From the NCBI RefSeq assembly GCF_002218065.1, contig NZ_BDUB01000001.1, positions 2,054,711 to 2,118,710 of the forward strand: a stretch of DNA of 64,000 bases, given 5' to 3'. The DNA is from Nodularia sp. NIES-3585 (GTDB lineage: Bacteria > Cyanobacteriota > Cyanobacteriia > Cyanobacteriales > Nostocaceae). Made by a program: the position numbers and the translations under genes. Each line of letters opens with the position of its first letter. The stretch's first letter is position 1. The notes beneath the pieces are model-generated. The model was not told where the DNA came from, did not search any database, and worked only from the letters and a program-made list of their open reading frames with translations. Below are positions 35,888 through 45,305 of the stretch, piece by piece.

Positions 35888-38800
35888 ATGAAAGCATCAT
35901 TACCCGATGACGAAGTTGGAAGAATTGAGGCGCTTTTAGAGTATAAAGTTCTTGATACCCAACCGGAAGAGTCTTTTGATGAACTGACTCGTTTAGCTTC
36001 GTATATTTGCGGTACTCCCATTGCCTTGGTTAGTTTAATTGACAGGAATCGTCAATGGTTCAAATCGAAAGTTGGTTTAGAAGCCCTAGAAACACCGCGT
36101 GATGTGGCATTTTGCGCTCATGCTATTTTGCAAAATGATGTTTTTATTGTTCCTGATACCACAACTGATGAACGATTTGCTACTAACCCATTAGTCACAT
36201 CAGATCCTAATATTCGGTTTTATGCGGGTGTACCTCTGACTAATGTTGAAGGTTATAGTCTGGGAACCCTTTGTGTCATTGACCAAGTACCGCGACATCT
36301 GACTGCGGAACAAGTAGATGCTTTACGTATTTTAGCTAATCAAGTTATTAAGCAACTGGAACTGCGACGCAATTTAGCCAGCTTAGTCCTCGTAAATCAC
36401 GAGCGTCAACAATCAAGGAAAGCCCGGTTGCAATTTTTCAAAAAGATTGCTGGAGGGTTTGGTTTAGCATCAGTAATTCTCGTGATTATTGGTTTGCTTT
36501 CCTATCAAAATACAAAAACTTATCTGGAAATTAGTCATGAACAGCAAAAAACTTTAGACAAAATCAATGTTCAAGAGCAATTACTTTCCCTAATCACAGA
36601 TGCTGAAACTGGACAGCGTGGTTATATTCTCACTGGTGACCAGTCCTATTTAGAACCTTATCAGTTGGCAGTTACTAAGATTGCTCAACAAGTTCAATTA
36701 TTGAAAAAATTAACATTAAATCAACTTAATCAACAACGGGAGTTGACCACTCTAGAAACTTTAATATCAACTAGATTGGCAGGAATTAAACAAACTATCG
36801 AGTTAAGACAAAATCAAGGATTTGATGCTAGCTTGGAGGTCATCAAAACTCATCAGGGTAAAAATCTCATGGATGATATCCGCGAGATGATTAATCAAAT
36901 GGAGCAAGACGAAGAAGAACGGCATCAGCAACAGTCCTTAGCAGCAATAGCCAGCAGACGGAATACTATTGTGACAGTAGCGATCGCTATTTGTCTATGT
37001 TTTATCATTCTGGCTTGTGTCTACTACCTGATTTATCGCGAAGTTACTGAGCGAACACGTACAGAGGAAGTACTAAAACAAGAACGCAACTTTATTTCAG
37101 CCGTCCTAGATACAGCTAGTGTCTTAATACTAGTTCTGGATTTAGAAGGGCGAATTGTCCGCTTAAATCAAGCCTGTGAGCAAATTACTGGTTATTCATT
37201 TAATGAGGCGCGGGATAGACATTTTTGGAACTTGTTTTTAACTCCAGAAGAAATTGCACCAGTGAAAGCGGTTTTTGAAAAGATTGCTTCTGGTCACAAA
37301 ATCAAAGACTACGAAAATTATTGGTTAACAAAGGATGGTCATCGGCGGTTGATTGCTTGGACTAATGCTAACCTCAAAGATGAACAAGGTAACATTGAAT
37401 ATATTATTACTACTGGTATTGATATTACCGAACGCAAACAAGCTGAGGAAGAAGTACAACAGCAAAACTTGCGAAGCCTTGCGGCGGCTTCCGCATCACA
37501 ATTATTAGCCGATGTCACTTTAAAAATTCGTGAGTCTCTACAAATCGATGAAATTCTGCAAACTAGCGTTACAGAAGTGCAAAAAGTATTGCAAGCAGAC
37601 CGGGTATTGATCTCGCAATTGCAATCCGATAATTCTGTAACAATTGTCAAAGAAGCAGTAATTCCGGAATTACCTGTGGTTATGGGTCAAAATATTGCTG
37701 ACTCTTGTTTGACAGATGATTATCTCCAGAAATACTATCAAGGAAGAATAGGCATTATTGATAATATAGCAGAATCTGATATTGAGCCTTGCCATAAACA
37801 ATTACTAGAAAAATTTCAAGTTAAAGCTAATCTTGTAGTTCCGATTTTTCTGCAAAATAAACTGTGGGGATTACTCATTGCCCATCAATGTCATCAACCC
37901 CGGCAATGGAAAAATTGGGAAGTTGAACTTTTGCGATCGCTTGCCGATCAAATAGGCATTGCTTTAGCTCAAGCCAAGTTACTGGAAGTAGAAACACTCC
38001 AACGACAAGAACTAGAAATTGCCCGACAAGAAGCCGAATTAGCTTCTCAAGCAAAAAGTGCTTTTTTAGCAAATATGAGTCATGAAATTCGCACCCCCAT
38101 GAATGCTGTTTTGGGGATGACTAGCTTATTATTAGAAACTGATTTAAATATACAACAACGCGATTTTGCCGAGATAATTAGTATTAGCGGCGATGCCCTT
38201 TTATGCTTAATCAATGAAATTTTGGATTTGTCAAAACTAGAAGCCGGCGAAATGAGCCTAGAAACTTTAGATTTTAACTTATCTAATTGTGTGGAAGAAG
38301 TTTTAGAATTATTAGCGCCCCAAGCTCATCAGCAGGGTTTAGAAATTGCCGGCTTGATTCATCGCAACGTTCCAGTTTCTCTCCAAGGTGATGCTAGTCG
38401 GCTGCGACAAATTTTGATGAATCTGATTGGTAACGCTATCAAGTTCACCACCACAGGAGAAATTATAGTCCGGGCTGAACTGCGATTACCACCGATGGCT
38501 GACTGCAACCCACACGCTCTGGGAACGCGATCGCCAACTCCCAACACAGTCACCATCAATTTTTCCGTCACAGATACAGGAATTGGTATTTCCGCTGAAG
38601 ATCAAAGCAAACTATTTCAGCCATTCACCCAAGTCGATGCTTCCATTACTCGCAAGTACGGTGGTACAGGTTTAGGATTGGCTATTTGTGAGCAATTAGT
38701 CAGCTTGATGGGGGGAAAAATTGGAGTTAACAGTCAACTAGGAAAAGGATCTCAATTTTGGTTTGAGCTAACTTTTACAAAGCAGCCTCAGCCTGTTTCC

Positions 38801-39982
38801 TCTGCCCAGGATAGTGAAATTCTCACTCATCGCCGCTTGTTAGTAGTAGATGATAATGCTACCAACCGTAAAATTATCTATCATCAAGCTACCAGTTGGG
38901 GGATGCAGGTTGATGCGGCGGCTAGTGCGGCTGAAGCCCTCAATATTTTACAAACTGCTGCGGAAAAAGGAATGCTTTATGATGTGGCTTTGATTGATAT
39001 GCAAATGCCGGAAGTAGATGGTTTAACATTGGGAACACAAATTAAAGCCAATTCTCAGATTGCAGATATTCCCATAATTATGTTGACCTCTACTAATCAA
39101 AGAGATGAAATCCAAAAAGCGCTAAATATAGGATTTGCCAGTTATTTGGTTAAACCTGTCAAACCATCTCGGCTATTTGATACAATCATCAATATATTAG
39201 AAAGCCGACCAAATCCGGCAAAGTTTGAGCCATCAATTACTCAGAACACTAGTTTGACTAAATCCAAGTTGAGAGTCTTGGTAGCAGAAGACAATTTAGT
39301 AAATCAAAAAGTTGCCCTGAAACAACTACAAAATTTGGGTTATGAAGCTGATCTTGCCGACAATGGTCAAGAAGTTTTACAGCTATTAGAAACAGTTGAC
39401 TATGACTTAATTCTCATGGATTGCCAAATGCCAATTTTAGATGGTTTAGAAACTACCAGAGAAATTCGTCGTCGTCTTCATCGCCAACCCGTGGTAATTG
39501 CCATGACAGCTAATGCGATGAAAGAAGACCAACAAAACTGTTTAGATGCTGGGATGAATGATTATTTGAGTAAACCAGTAAATAAAGACAAATTAGCAGA
39601 TGTGCTAGGGCATTGGAGCCAAGTTATATTGACTCCAAATATTGATATTGAACTGGCAATTGATTGGGAGAATTTACATCAGCTTTCTGAAAATAACACC
39701 GAATTTGAATTAGAGTTATTACAGATATTCGTTGAAGATAGCCAGTTACATTTAGAAGCAACTAAAGTGGCGATCGCTACTGAGAATTTTCAACAACTGG
39801 CGCAAGAAGCACATCATCTGAAGGGTGCAAGCGCCAATATAGGAGCTATATCTATGCAACAAGCCGCAGAAAAGTTAGAACAAATGAGTATTGATAATGA
39901 ATGTGTGGGTACAACTGAATTAATGGCAGAATTAGAAGGCTTTATCCAAGAGATTAAAGTGTTTTTAGCTGTAAAAAAATAG
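35888..39982 (+). CDS. Hybrid sensor histidine kinase (GAF-CHASE3-PAS-GAF-HK-REC-REC-HPt)
   Basis: A 1364-residue membrane kinase. Order: N-terminal GAF (about 20-160), membrane helix (about 188-205), CHASE3 sensor (about 205-355), second membrane helix (about 361-382), PAS (about 400-515), a second GAF (about 545-695), HisKA with SHEIRTPMN (His 732), HATPase with NAIKFT and GTGLGLAI, two receiver domains (phospho-Asp about 1037 and 1178) and an HPt domain with AHHLKG (His about 1309). All phosphorelay residues are present. A GAF ahead of the first membrane helix is unusual. The Rsb-like genes downstream may be its outputs (inference from position). Confidence 0.92.
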   Translation: MKASLPDDEVGRIEALLEYKVLDTQPEESFDELTRLASYICGTPIALVSLIDRNRQWFKSKVGLEALETPRDVAFCAHAILQNDVFIVPDTTTDERFATNPLVTSDPNIRFYAGVPLTNVEGYSLGTLCVIDQVPRHLTAEQVDALRILANQVIKQLELRRNLASLVLVNHERQQSRKARLQFFKKIAGGFGLASVILVIIGLLSYQNTKTYLEISHEQQKTLDKINVQEQLLSLITDAETGQRGYILTGDQSYLEPYQLAVTKIAQQVQLLKKLTLNQLNQQRELTTLETLISTRLAGIKQTIELRQNQGFDASLEVIKTHQGKNLMDDIREMINQMEQDEEERHQQQSLAAIASRRNTIVTVAIAICLCFIILACVYYLIYREVTERTRTEEVLKQERNFISAVLDTASVLILVLDLEGRIVRLNQACEQITGYSFNEARDRHFWNLFLTPEEIAPVKAVFEKIASGHKIKDYENYWLTKDGHRRLIAWTNANLKDEQGNIEYIITTGIDITERKQAEEEVQQQNLRSLAAASASQLLADVTLKIRESLQIDEILQTSVTEVQKVLQADRVLISQLQSDNSVTIVKEAVIPELPVVMGQNIADSCLTDDYLQKYYQGRIGIIDNIAESDIEPCHKQLLEKFQVKANLVVPIFLQNKLWGLLIAHQCHQPRQWKNWEVELLRSLADQIGIALAQAKLLEVETLQRQELEIARQEAELASQAKSAFLANMSHEIRTPMNAVLGMTSLLLETDLNIQQRDFAEIISISGDALLCLINEILDLSKLEAGEMSLETLDFNLSNCVEEVLELLAPQAHQQGLEIAGLIHRNVPVSLQGDASRLRQILMNLIGNAIKFTTTGEIIVRAELRLPPMADCNPHALGTRSPTPNTVTINFSVTDTGIGISAEDQSKLFQPFTQVDASITRKYGGTGLGLAICEQLVSLMGGKIGVNSQLGKGSQFWFELTFTKQPQPVSSAQDSEILTHRRLLVVDDNATNRKIIYHQATSWGMQVDAAASAAEALNILQTAAEKGMLYDVALIDMQMPEVDGLTLGTQIKANSQIADIPIIMLTSTNQRDEIQKALNIGFASYLVKPVKPSRLFDTIINILESRPNPAKFEPSITQNTSLTKSKLRVLVAEDNLVNQKVALKQLQNLGYEADLADNGQEVLQLLETVDYDLILMDCQMPILDGLETTREIRRRLHRQPVVIAMTANAMKEDQQNCLDAGMNDYLSKPVNKDKLADVLGHWSQVILTPNIDIELAIDWENLHQLSENNTEFELELLQIFVEDSQLHLEATKVAIATENFQQLAQEAHHLKGASANIGAISMQQAAEKLEQMSIDNECVGTTELMAELEGFIQEIKVFLAVKK

Positions 39983-40031
39983 TAAATGATGCAAAAAGTC
40001 TGTGAAAATATTCTACTTCTTGATTAATACT

Positions 40032-40448
40032 CTAATACCTAACTTTAAAAAATAGACAATGACGATGATTATCTGTGGGAAGATAACTTAATTCTTCTGC
40101 TATGGAAGAGATGATTTTTAACCCGCGTCCTCTTTCGGAAAAATTATCTGTTAATTCAGGTGTTATTTTTAATTGCTGTTCCAAGTCAAATGCTTGACCA
40201 AAAGACCAGATGCGAATTTCTATATAGTCACTTAACCGGACTACTTCTAACTCAATGGGAATCTCTACAGGTAAATTTTTGTGTGCATGTTCTACAATAT
40301 TCGCAAAACCTTCAATCAGCAAGGTTTGACATTGCCACCAGATTCTTTGATCAGGAAGAGGAGGTTGATTGATTTGATCAAACCATGATAAAACCTCGGC
40401 TGTATCATTGAGGTCTGTTTTAACTTGGAGATGAATTTTTTTATTCAT
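40032..40448 (-). CDS. RsbW-like anti-sigma serine kinase (HATPase)
   Basis: A 138-residue GHKL ATPase domain. WWQCQTLLIEGFANIVEHAHKN is the N-box with Glu and Asn, RIWSFGQAFDLEQ stands where the D-x-G box lies (D replaced), and NFSERGRGLKIISSIAEEL is the G-box. Such proteins bind and inhibit a partner and phosphorylate the STAS antagonist. The STAS gene (42109) and SpoIIE-type phosphatase (40634) are close by, on both strands, giving a full partner-switching set. The missing D-x-G Asp should be tested before assuming kinase activity. Confidence 0.82.
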   Translation of the reverse strand: MNKKIHLQVKTDLNDTAEVLSWFDQINQPPLPDQRIWWQCQTLLIEGFANIVEHAHKNLPVEIPIELEVVRLSDYIEIRIWSFGQAFDLEQQLKITPELTDNFSERGRGLKIISSIAEELSYLPTDNHRHCLFFKVRY

Positions 40449-40633
40449 TCTTTAGCTTGGTAATATTTGATTTTGTGACCTGAAAATAATAAAATTTTTT
40501 ATTTATAAATTAGTTATAACAATTTTTGATTAAAATGAGGTGAATTTTATAAAACTAGCTAAAAAGTTCACAAAGGCAGAGGAAAATGTTTATTTAATCC
40601 GAGTTGAGAGAAATTTAGTGTTACTTGAAATTT

Positions 40634-41794
40634 ATGTTTAAGATATTGATTATTGATGATGATCCTATAGTGCGGGCAGCACTGAAAAGAACACTGCAAA
40701 ATCAGGGTTATGATACCACTGTAGCCAGTAGTGGGGAAGAAGGTATTACAAAGGCGAAGTTATTACATCCGGCTTTGATTATCTGTGATTGGGTAATGTC
40801 AGAAATTGATGGATTAGAGGTGTGTCGTCATGTTAAGGAAGATCCCAATTTAGCAACGACTTTTTTTATTTTGCTGACTGCTAAGGGAGCAGCACCAGGG
40901 GAAGAAGGGGAGCGAGTTCAGGGATTAGATGCTGGCGCGGATGAGTTTGTCTCTAAGCCTATTGAAATGAATGAATTGAAGGCGCGGGTGAGAGCAGGTT
41001 TGAGGTTACATCAGCTGAACCAGGATTTAAAAAATAAACAGCTAGCTTTGGAGAAGTTAAATCAAGATTTAGAAGCCGAGTTAGCTGAAGCTGCTGATTA
41101 TGTGCGATCGCTCTTACCATCACCTCTTGTAGGCGCTGTAACTACAGAGGCTGTGTTTGTTCCTTCAAAACAACTGGGCGGAGATTGCTTTGACTATTAC
41201 TGGATTGATGATGATAATTTGGCTATTTATCTCTTAGATGTTTCAGGACATGGGGTAGGTTCAGCACTACTGTCAGTATCTGTGTTGAATGTCTTGCGAT
41301 CGCAGTCTCTACCCAATACTAATTTTTCTCATCCCGGCGAAGTTTTAAAAGCGCTGAATCATAGTTTTCAAATGAGTAGTCATGGAAACAAGTATTTTAC
41401 AATTTGGTATGGAGTTTACAATCGTCTAGAACAAGAATTAATATATGCTAATGCTGGACATCCCTCCGGTGTGCTGCTTGGTAAAGATTCTACAGATATT
41501 AAACAGCTAGGTTCTTTGGATTTGCCAATTGGTTTTATAACTGATATTGATTTTGAAGTAGCTAGTTTAAAAATTGCCCAAAACAGCACTTTATACCTCT
41601 TTAGCGATGGTGCTTATGAAGTTCTACAACCCGATGGTCAAATTTGGGGTTTCAATGCTTTTTTTGACTTATTAATCCACTGTAATCAGACAAATATCTC
41701 TAACCTTGAGGAAGTTTTAGCACAGATTAAAACTCGTAGCGTCTGTACCAATTTTGATGATGATTTAGCGCTACTTAAAATTACCTTTAGTTAG
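40634..41794 (+). CDS. Receiver domain-SpoIIE/RsbU-type phosphatase
   Basis: A 386-residue response regulator. The receiver domain (about 1-120: ILIIDDDP, LIICDWVMSEIDG with the phospho-Asp, LLTAKG, SKPIEMNEL) is joined by a coiled coil (about 125-155) to a PP2C-type SpoIIE domain with LGGDCFDYYWIDDDNL, LLDVSGHGVGSAL, LFSDGAYEV and NFDDDLALL, the metal-site Asp residues. Phosphorylation should switch on dephosphorylation of the STAS antagonist. ATG 40634 is preferred to a TTG at 40625. It is divergent from the RsbW-like gene. Confidence 0.9.
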   Translation: MFKILIIDDDPIVRAALKRTLQNQGYDTTVASSGEEGITKAKLLHPALIICDWVMSEIDGLEVCRHVKEDPNLATTFFILLTAKGAAPGEEGERVQGLDAGADEFVSKPIEMNELKARVRAGLRLHQLNQDLKNKQLALEKLNQDLEAELAEAADYVRSLLPSPLVGAVTTEAVFVPSKQLGGDCFDYYWIDDDNLAIYLLDVSGHGVGSALLSVSVLNVLRSQSLPNTNFSHPGEVLKALNHSFQMSSHGNKYFTIWYGVYNRLEQELIYANAGHPSGVLLGKDSTDIKQLGSLDLPIGFITDIDFEVASLKIAQNSTLYLFSDGAYEVLQPDGQIWGFNAFFDLLIHCNQTNISNLEEVLAQIKTRSVCTNFDDDLALLKITFS

Positions 41795-42108
41795 ATAACT
41801 TCATCAGCGTTGCTAAATGCAAATATGAATTAGCCGGGCTACGCTATAGCATTTCCCAGTCTAATAAAGTACACAACTATCTGCGTTCATCTGCGTCCAT
41901 CTGCGTTTAATTATTACTGCTTGTACCTCACTTGAATGAGAATTGCTATAACACCCATCGAGAGTAAGAGTTTGAGAGATCACATTTGACAACTTCATTT
42001 GTCCAGAAACTTATCTTGTAAAACCACAGAAGACACAGAGATTTTTAGCAACTAAGACCACACACTCACCTTTCTCTCTGCGCCTGGTGCGTCTCTGCGT
42101 GAGATAAA
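41795..42108. other. 314-base gap with a short tandem repeat
   Basis: No gene recognised. At 41880-41909 a 10-base unit, ATCTGCGTTC or a close variant, is repeated three times. CTCTCTGCGCCTGG and GTCTCTGCGTGAG occur at 42075-42103, an unrelated dispersed motif. Confidence 0.55.
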
Positions 42109-42435
42109 TTATTTTATTGCTAACACATGACTATTAAATTCATCTCTAGTCGCAAAAATTTTTAAAATTCTATCCATTTTAGTCAATTCAAAAATCATCT
42201 TCACCTGATCATTAACAGAACAGATAAAGAGTTTGGCATTAGTTTGTTTTACAGCTTGCATTGCCGAAACCAAAGCACCTAAACCTGAACTATCAATAAA
42301 ATTCACATCTTTCAAATCAATTAACACAATATCAGCGCCAGTAGAAGTAATGTTAGTAATTTCACGGCGGAGTTCATTCCCTTTAGCTGCATTTAAAATG
42401 CCTGAAGGTTCAAGTATCTTGACTGTGGGATTCAT
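42109..42435 (-). CDS. STAS-domain anti-sigma factor antagonist (RsbV/SpoIIAA-like)
   Basis: A 108-residue STAS domain. VLIDLKDVNFIDSSGLGALVSAM holds the DSSGLG motif with the phosphorylatable Ser (about residue 55; motif quoted in part), and ILEPSGILNAA the first strand. AAGG lies 9 bases before ATG 42435. It should bind the RsbW-like protein when dephosphorylated by the SpoIIE-type phosphatase. The gene is convergent with the phosphatase gene. Confidence 0.88.
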   Translation of the reverse strand: MNPTVKILEPSGILNAAKGNELRREITNITSTGADIVLIDLKDVNFIDSSGLGALVSAMQAVKQTNAKLFICSVNDQVKMIFELTKMDRILKIFATRDEFNSHVLAIK

Positions 42436-42586
42436 AGAGTTTACCTTTAAATGCATTTATTAGATATAGTTTAATTTTTGCATTTTATTACGGAAAAAGC
42501 AAGCTTTATGACGCTTTATTACTAGCAGAAAAAACCTATTTTCAACTTGTCAAGTACGGCATAAAGCAGATTAATCCACTTCTTGA

Positions 42587-44584
42587 TTATGAATTAGACT
42601 TGGGTTGCCAAATAGAGACATGAATAATTGCCCAAATCAGTGACAAGTTGTAGATAGCCCAAGCACCATTGAGCAAATAAACCCAAGGAGTATTTAAAGT
42701 CCCAGTTGCAAAACGATAAAAGCTCCAAATCATCCCTAAAATAGTCAGGACAAAGACAACTAACTGTGGCCAAATTAGCCGCAAATAAATTCCGGATTGG
42801 CGTTGCTTCGGTGTAACTTTGAATTTGACTGGTTGTCCAGAAAATACACTCCACACGGCTTGAATTAATAAAGGAAATAAGGCGATCGCATATTGTTCTG
42901 AACGCCATATTTCTCTAGCAGGAATTCCCCAACTAGCAGCGAGAAAGGTGAGGCGATTAATTATAAAAGCCGGGAAGAAGTGTAAAGCAAAATCTAGCCC
43001 ATATGTTGTCACCGGGATAATACCTGTGAAGAAATAGATAATTGGACACAAGATAAATACAAAATTCGCAAAACCTGAAAAATAGCTATACATGGTTTTG
43101 AAATACTGTAACTTTTGCCAAAAATTCAATCCAGCTTTTGTGAGGGGATTGTCTCTAATTAAAACTTGTATAGTTCCTTGCGCCCAACGTAATCTCTGTT
43201 TCAATGTTGAACTCAAATTATCAGGTGCTAATCCTTCGGCTAACAGTTCATTGTGATAAACAGATTTCCAGCCAGCACCATGTAAGCGCATAGCTGTATT
43301 CATATCTTCGGTAATACTGTTGCTGGATACACCACCAATTAATTCAAATTCATCTAAACGCTGTTCATCTTTAGCGTATTCATCGGCAAAATATTGTAGC
43401 CCTATACTAATTAATGCTTCTCTTCTCAATACGGCATTTGTACCTGTGTAGAAAGCGGCATTCATACCATCTTTACCCTGTTGCAACGGCCCATAAAATA
43501 AACTGGCGCGATGTCCAAAGGGATCACCAGAGGGAATATTATAAAAATCTTGGGGTGTCTGGACAAAGGCGATTCTGTTTGATTCGTACTTTCCTGTCGA
43601 GAAATTGTAAGTATGAAAATACGGCAAAACTCGCTTGAGAAATTGGGGTTTGGGAATATGATCTGCGTCTAAAGTCAGGATAAAATCTCCCACAGTTTCG
43701 CCGGAAAAAATGGCGTAATTGAGATTACCAGCTTTGGCATGATGTGGTATTCCTGGTTGTTTAGGTCGAGCAATATAGCGCAAACGAGCAAGTTCTACTA
43801 GTTCCAACTCTTTTTGGTAAATGGTTGATTCTAGTAAGTGCCGCTCTGTAGTTAGCCGTTCTTGAATAGTATTTTTGCCATCAATAGAATTTTTTTCAGG
43901 AATCTTTAACCATAAAATAAATTGTCGCAGACTATTTAAAAATTTCATCGGATTATCTGCTGCTGAAGAAGTAGTTTGTAACCATTGTTCAGCAGCTTGT
44001 AAATCTGGTTGCAAATTATTTAATTGCTCAAGACGCTCTACCAGCGTAGAACGTTCTGCATCAATTCGATTAGCTTCATGTTGCAATAATGGTGATTGTA
44101 AATCTTCAATACATAATTTTTCTGACATGGTTCTCATGTCTGGGGAATTACCATCATCTAAGATATAAACTCGTAACTTGATGGTGGGGTAATCCATTGC
44201 TAAGGCACTTCTAGCAGTTGCTTCTACAATTTCTGGCGGCTCGTTATAGCAGGTCACAAATACATCTACTGTCGGCCAATCAGATATGGGTATAGAGGGT
44301 GTTAGTTTGTCGAGAGATTTAATTTGTCTGACTAAGGGTCGCCAAAGTCCAATCACAAACATGACTCCCCCGAAGTAGCTGTAAATTTCGGCTAGTAATA
44401 ACGGAATTGAAAGCCATAGTGCATCAAAGTTGATAGAGTTGCTAATCCGCCAGTGCAAATACCACGCACCAAAAATTAAATTTATCTCTGCCAAATAGCG
44501 AAACAGCAACGTTCTTTTTTTAAGGCTAGAACGGCTATTAGGGGAAAATTCTCTTGCATCATTAAGAATTGAGACTGAAGCCAT
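42587..44584 (-). CDS. Cellulose synthase-like family 2 glycosyltransferase
   Basis: A 665-residue processive GT2 membrane protein. Two or three membrane segments (about 25-90) precede the catalytic part with the first Asp in YILDDGN, the second in LTLDADH, the catalytic TED in NSITEDM, and QRLRWAQGT (the Q-x-x-R-W motif), then four or five further membrane segments. Between the first and second Asp lies an extra helical insert of about 120 residues (about 170-290, Glu/Leu-rich). No PilZ domain is seen. The divergent DUF3131 gene is its likely partner; the product could be cellulose or another beta-glucan. Confidence 0.87.
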   Translation of the reverse strand: MASVSILNDAREFSPNSRSSLKKRTLLFRYLAEINLIFGAWYLHWRISNSINFDALWLSIPLLLAEIYSYFGGVMFVIGLWRPLVRQIKSLDKLTPSIPISDWPTVDVFVTCYNEPPEIVEATARSALAMDYPTIKLRVYILDDGNSPDMRTMSEKLCIEDLQSPLLQHEANRIDAERSTLVERLEQLNNLQPDLQAAEQWLQTTSSAADNPMKFLNSLRQFILWLKIPEKNSIDGKNTIQERLTTERHLLESTIYQKELELVELARLRYIARPKQPGIPHHAKAGNLNYAIFSGETVGDFILTLDADHIPKPQFLKRVLPYFHTYNFSTGKYESNRIAFVQTPQDFYNIPSGDPFGHRASLFYGPLQQGKDGMNAAFYTGTNAVLRREALISIGLQYFADEYAKDEQRLDEFELIGGVSSNSITEDMNTAMRLHGAGWKSVYHNELLAEGLAPDNLSSTLKQRLRWAQGTIQVLIRDNPLTKAGLNFWQKLQYFKTMYSYFSGFANFVFILCPIIYFFTGIIPVTTYGLDFALHFFPAFIINRLTFLAASWGIPAREIWRSEQYAIALFPLLIQAVWSVFSGQPVKFKVTPKQRQSGIYLRLIWPQLVVFVLTILGMIWSFYRFATGTLNTPWVYLLNGAWAIYNLSLIWAIIHVSIWQPKSNS

Positions 44585-44668
44585 ATTGCACCTGAAATAA
44601 AATTAAAAAACTAATGGTTCTCTGTTTCTGGCTTGGTAAACTACAGCACTTCCCGGTGTTATGAGGTA

Positions 44669-44767
44669 TAAGAACCCCACCCCCAACCCCCTCCCATATC
44701 AAAGGTTTATCCTTTTCTTCCCCCCGTTGCGGGGGGATTGAGGGGGGTGCGATGAGGGGGCTACGAT
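44669..44767. repeat. C/G-rich interspersed repeat, second copy
   Basis: AGAACCCCACCCCCAACC at the left, GATGAGGGGGCTACGATG at the right, as at 24114-24165, with an insert containing CCCCCCGTTGCGGGGGG between them. Confidence 0.55.
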
Positions 44768-44962
44768 GTACCTTATATAATTGGAAATCGCTGTTTGTAA
44801 ACTTTCTAAAATAACAGCATTTGTATTCACATTTAATGAAGTATTAATTCGCAATTGGCGATTTTCATATCTTCCAGAAAAATAGCCTTTGTTTGTACCA
44901 GCTAAATACGGATGACAAGGCCTTGCCTGTGGAGAACAGACCAATGGTTGCTGACTAGTCAT
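44699..44962 (-). CDS. Hypothetical small protein (doubtful)
   Basis: An 87-codon frame from ATG 44962 (MTSQQPLVCSPQARPCHPYLAGTNKG in part). The middle (YFSGRYENRQLRINTSLNVNTNAVILESLQ, in part) looks like ordinary protein, but the last 20 codons run into the C/G-rich repeat, so any true gene was probably truncated by it. No family recognised. Confidence 0.3.
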   Translation of the reverse strand: MTSQQPLVCSPQARPCHPYLAGTNKGYFSGRYENRQLRINTSLNVNTNAVILESLQTAISNYIRYIVAPSSHPPQSPRNGGKKRINL

Positions 44963-45150
44963 AACATACAATACAGATTCTAGAATCACCTGAGATACAC
45001 CCGTTGTACTGCTAGTTAGGCAATAAAATCAATCAAACTCGCTGTACAGCTAAACTGACACCCAATGTAGAAGTAGACCTCGGCTAGACATCGAGACACC
45101 GACGCAAGCGCCTACAATAACAACGCCCTCACAGGACAACTAAGACTTAA

Positions 45151-45198
45151 ACTCAGCGTACCTTTGCGCTAACCTCAGCGTACCTTTGCGTTGAAAAT
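45151..45198 (-). repeat. Solo terminal repeat of the GxxExxY-type cassette (diverged)
   Basis: ACTCAGCGTACCTTTGCG repeated twice with a short link, then TTGAAAAT. It matches the 57241-57290 end of the cassette in the urease cluster at roughly 41 of 47 positions. No gene is attached to it. Confidence 0.6.
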
Positions 45199-45305
45199 TT
45201 CCTGACCCCAGTTTGTATAACTTTATATTTGCTAACAGGGAAAGATGAAATTACTATAAACAGTAAAATCGTATATAAACTAACACCACAAAACCCTAAA
45301 CAAAA

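Larger units (their letters stand above)
44585..45305. other. 721-base divergent spacer rich in repeats
   Basis: It holds a C/G-rich repeat (44669-44767), a doubtful small coding region (44699-44962) and a solo end of the GxxExxY-type cassette (45151-45198). The promoters of the two divergent genes must lie near the ends; none is convincing by eye. Confidence 0.5.
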
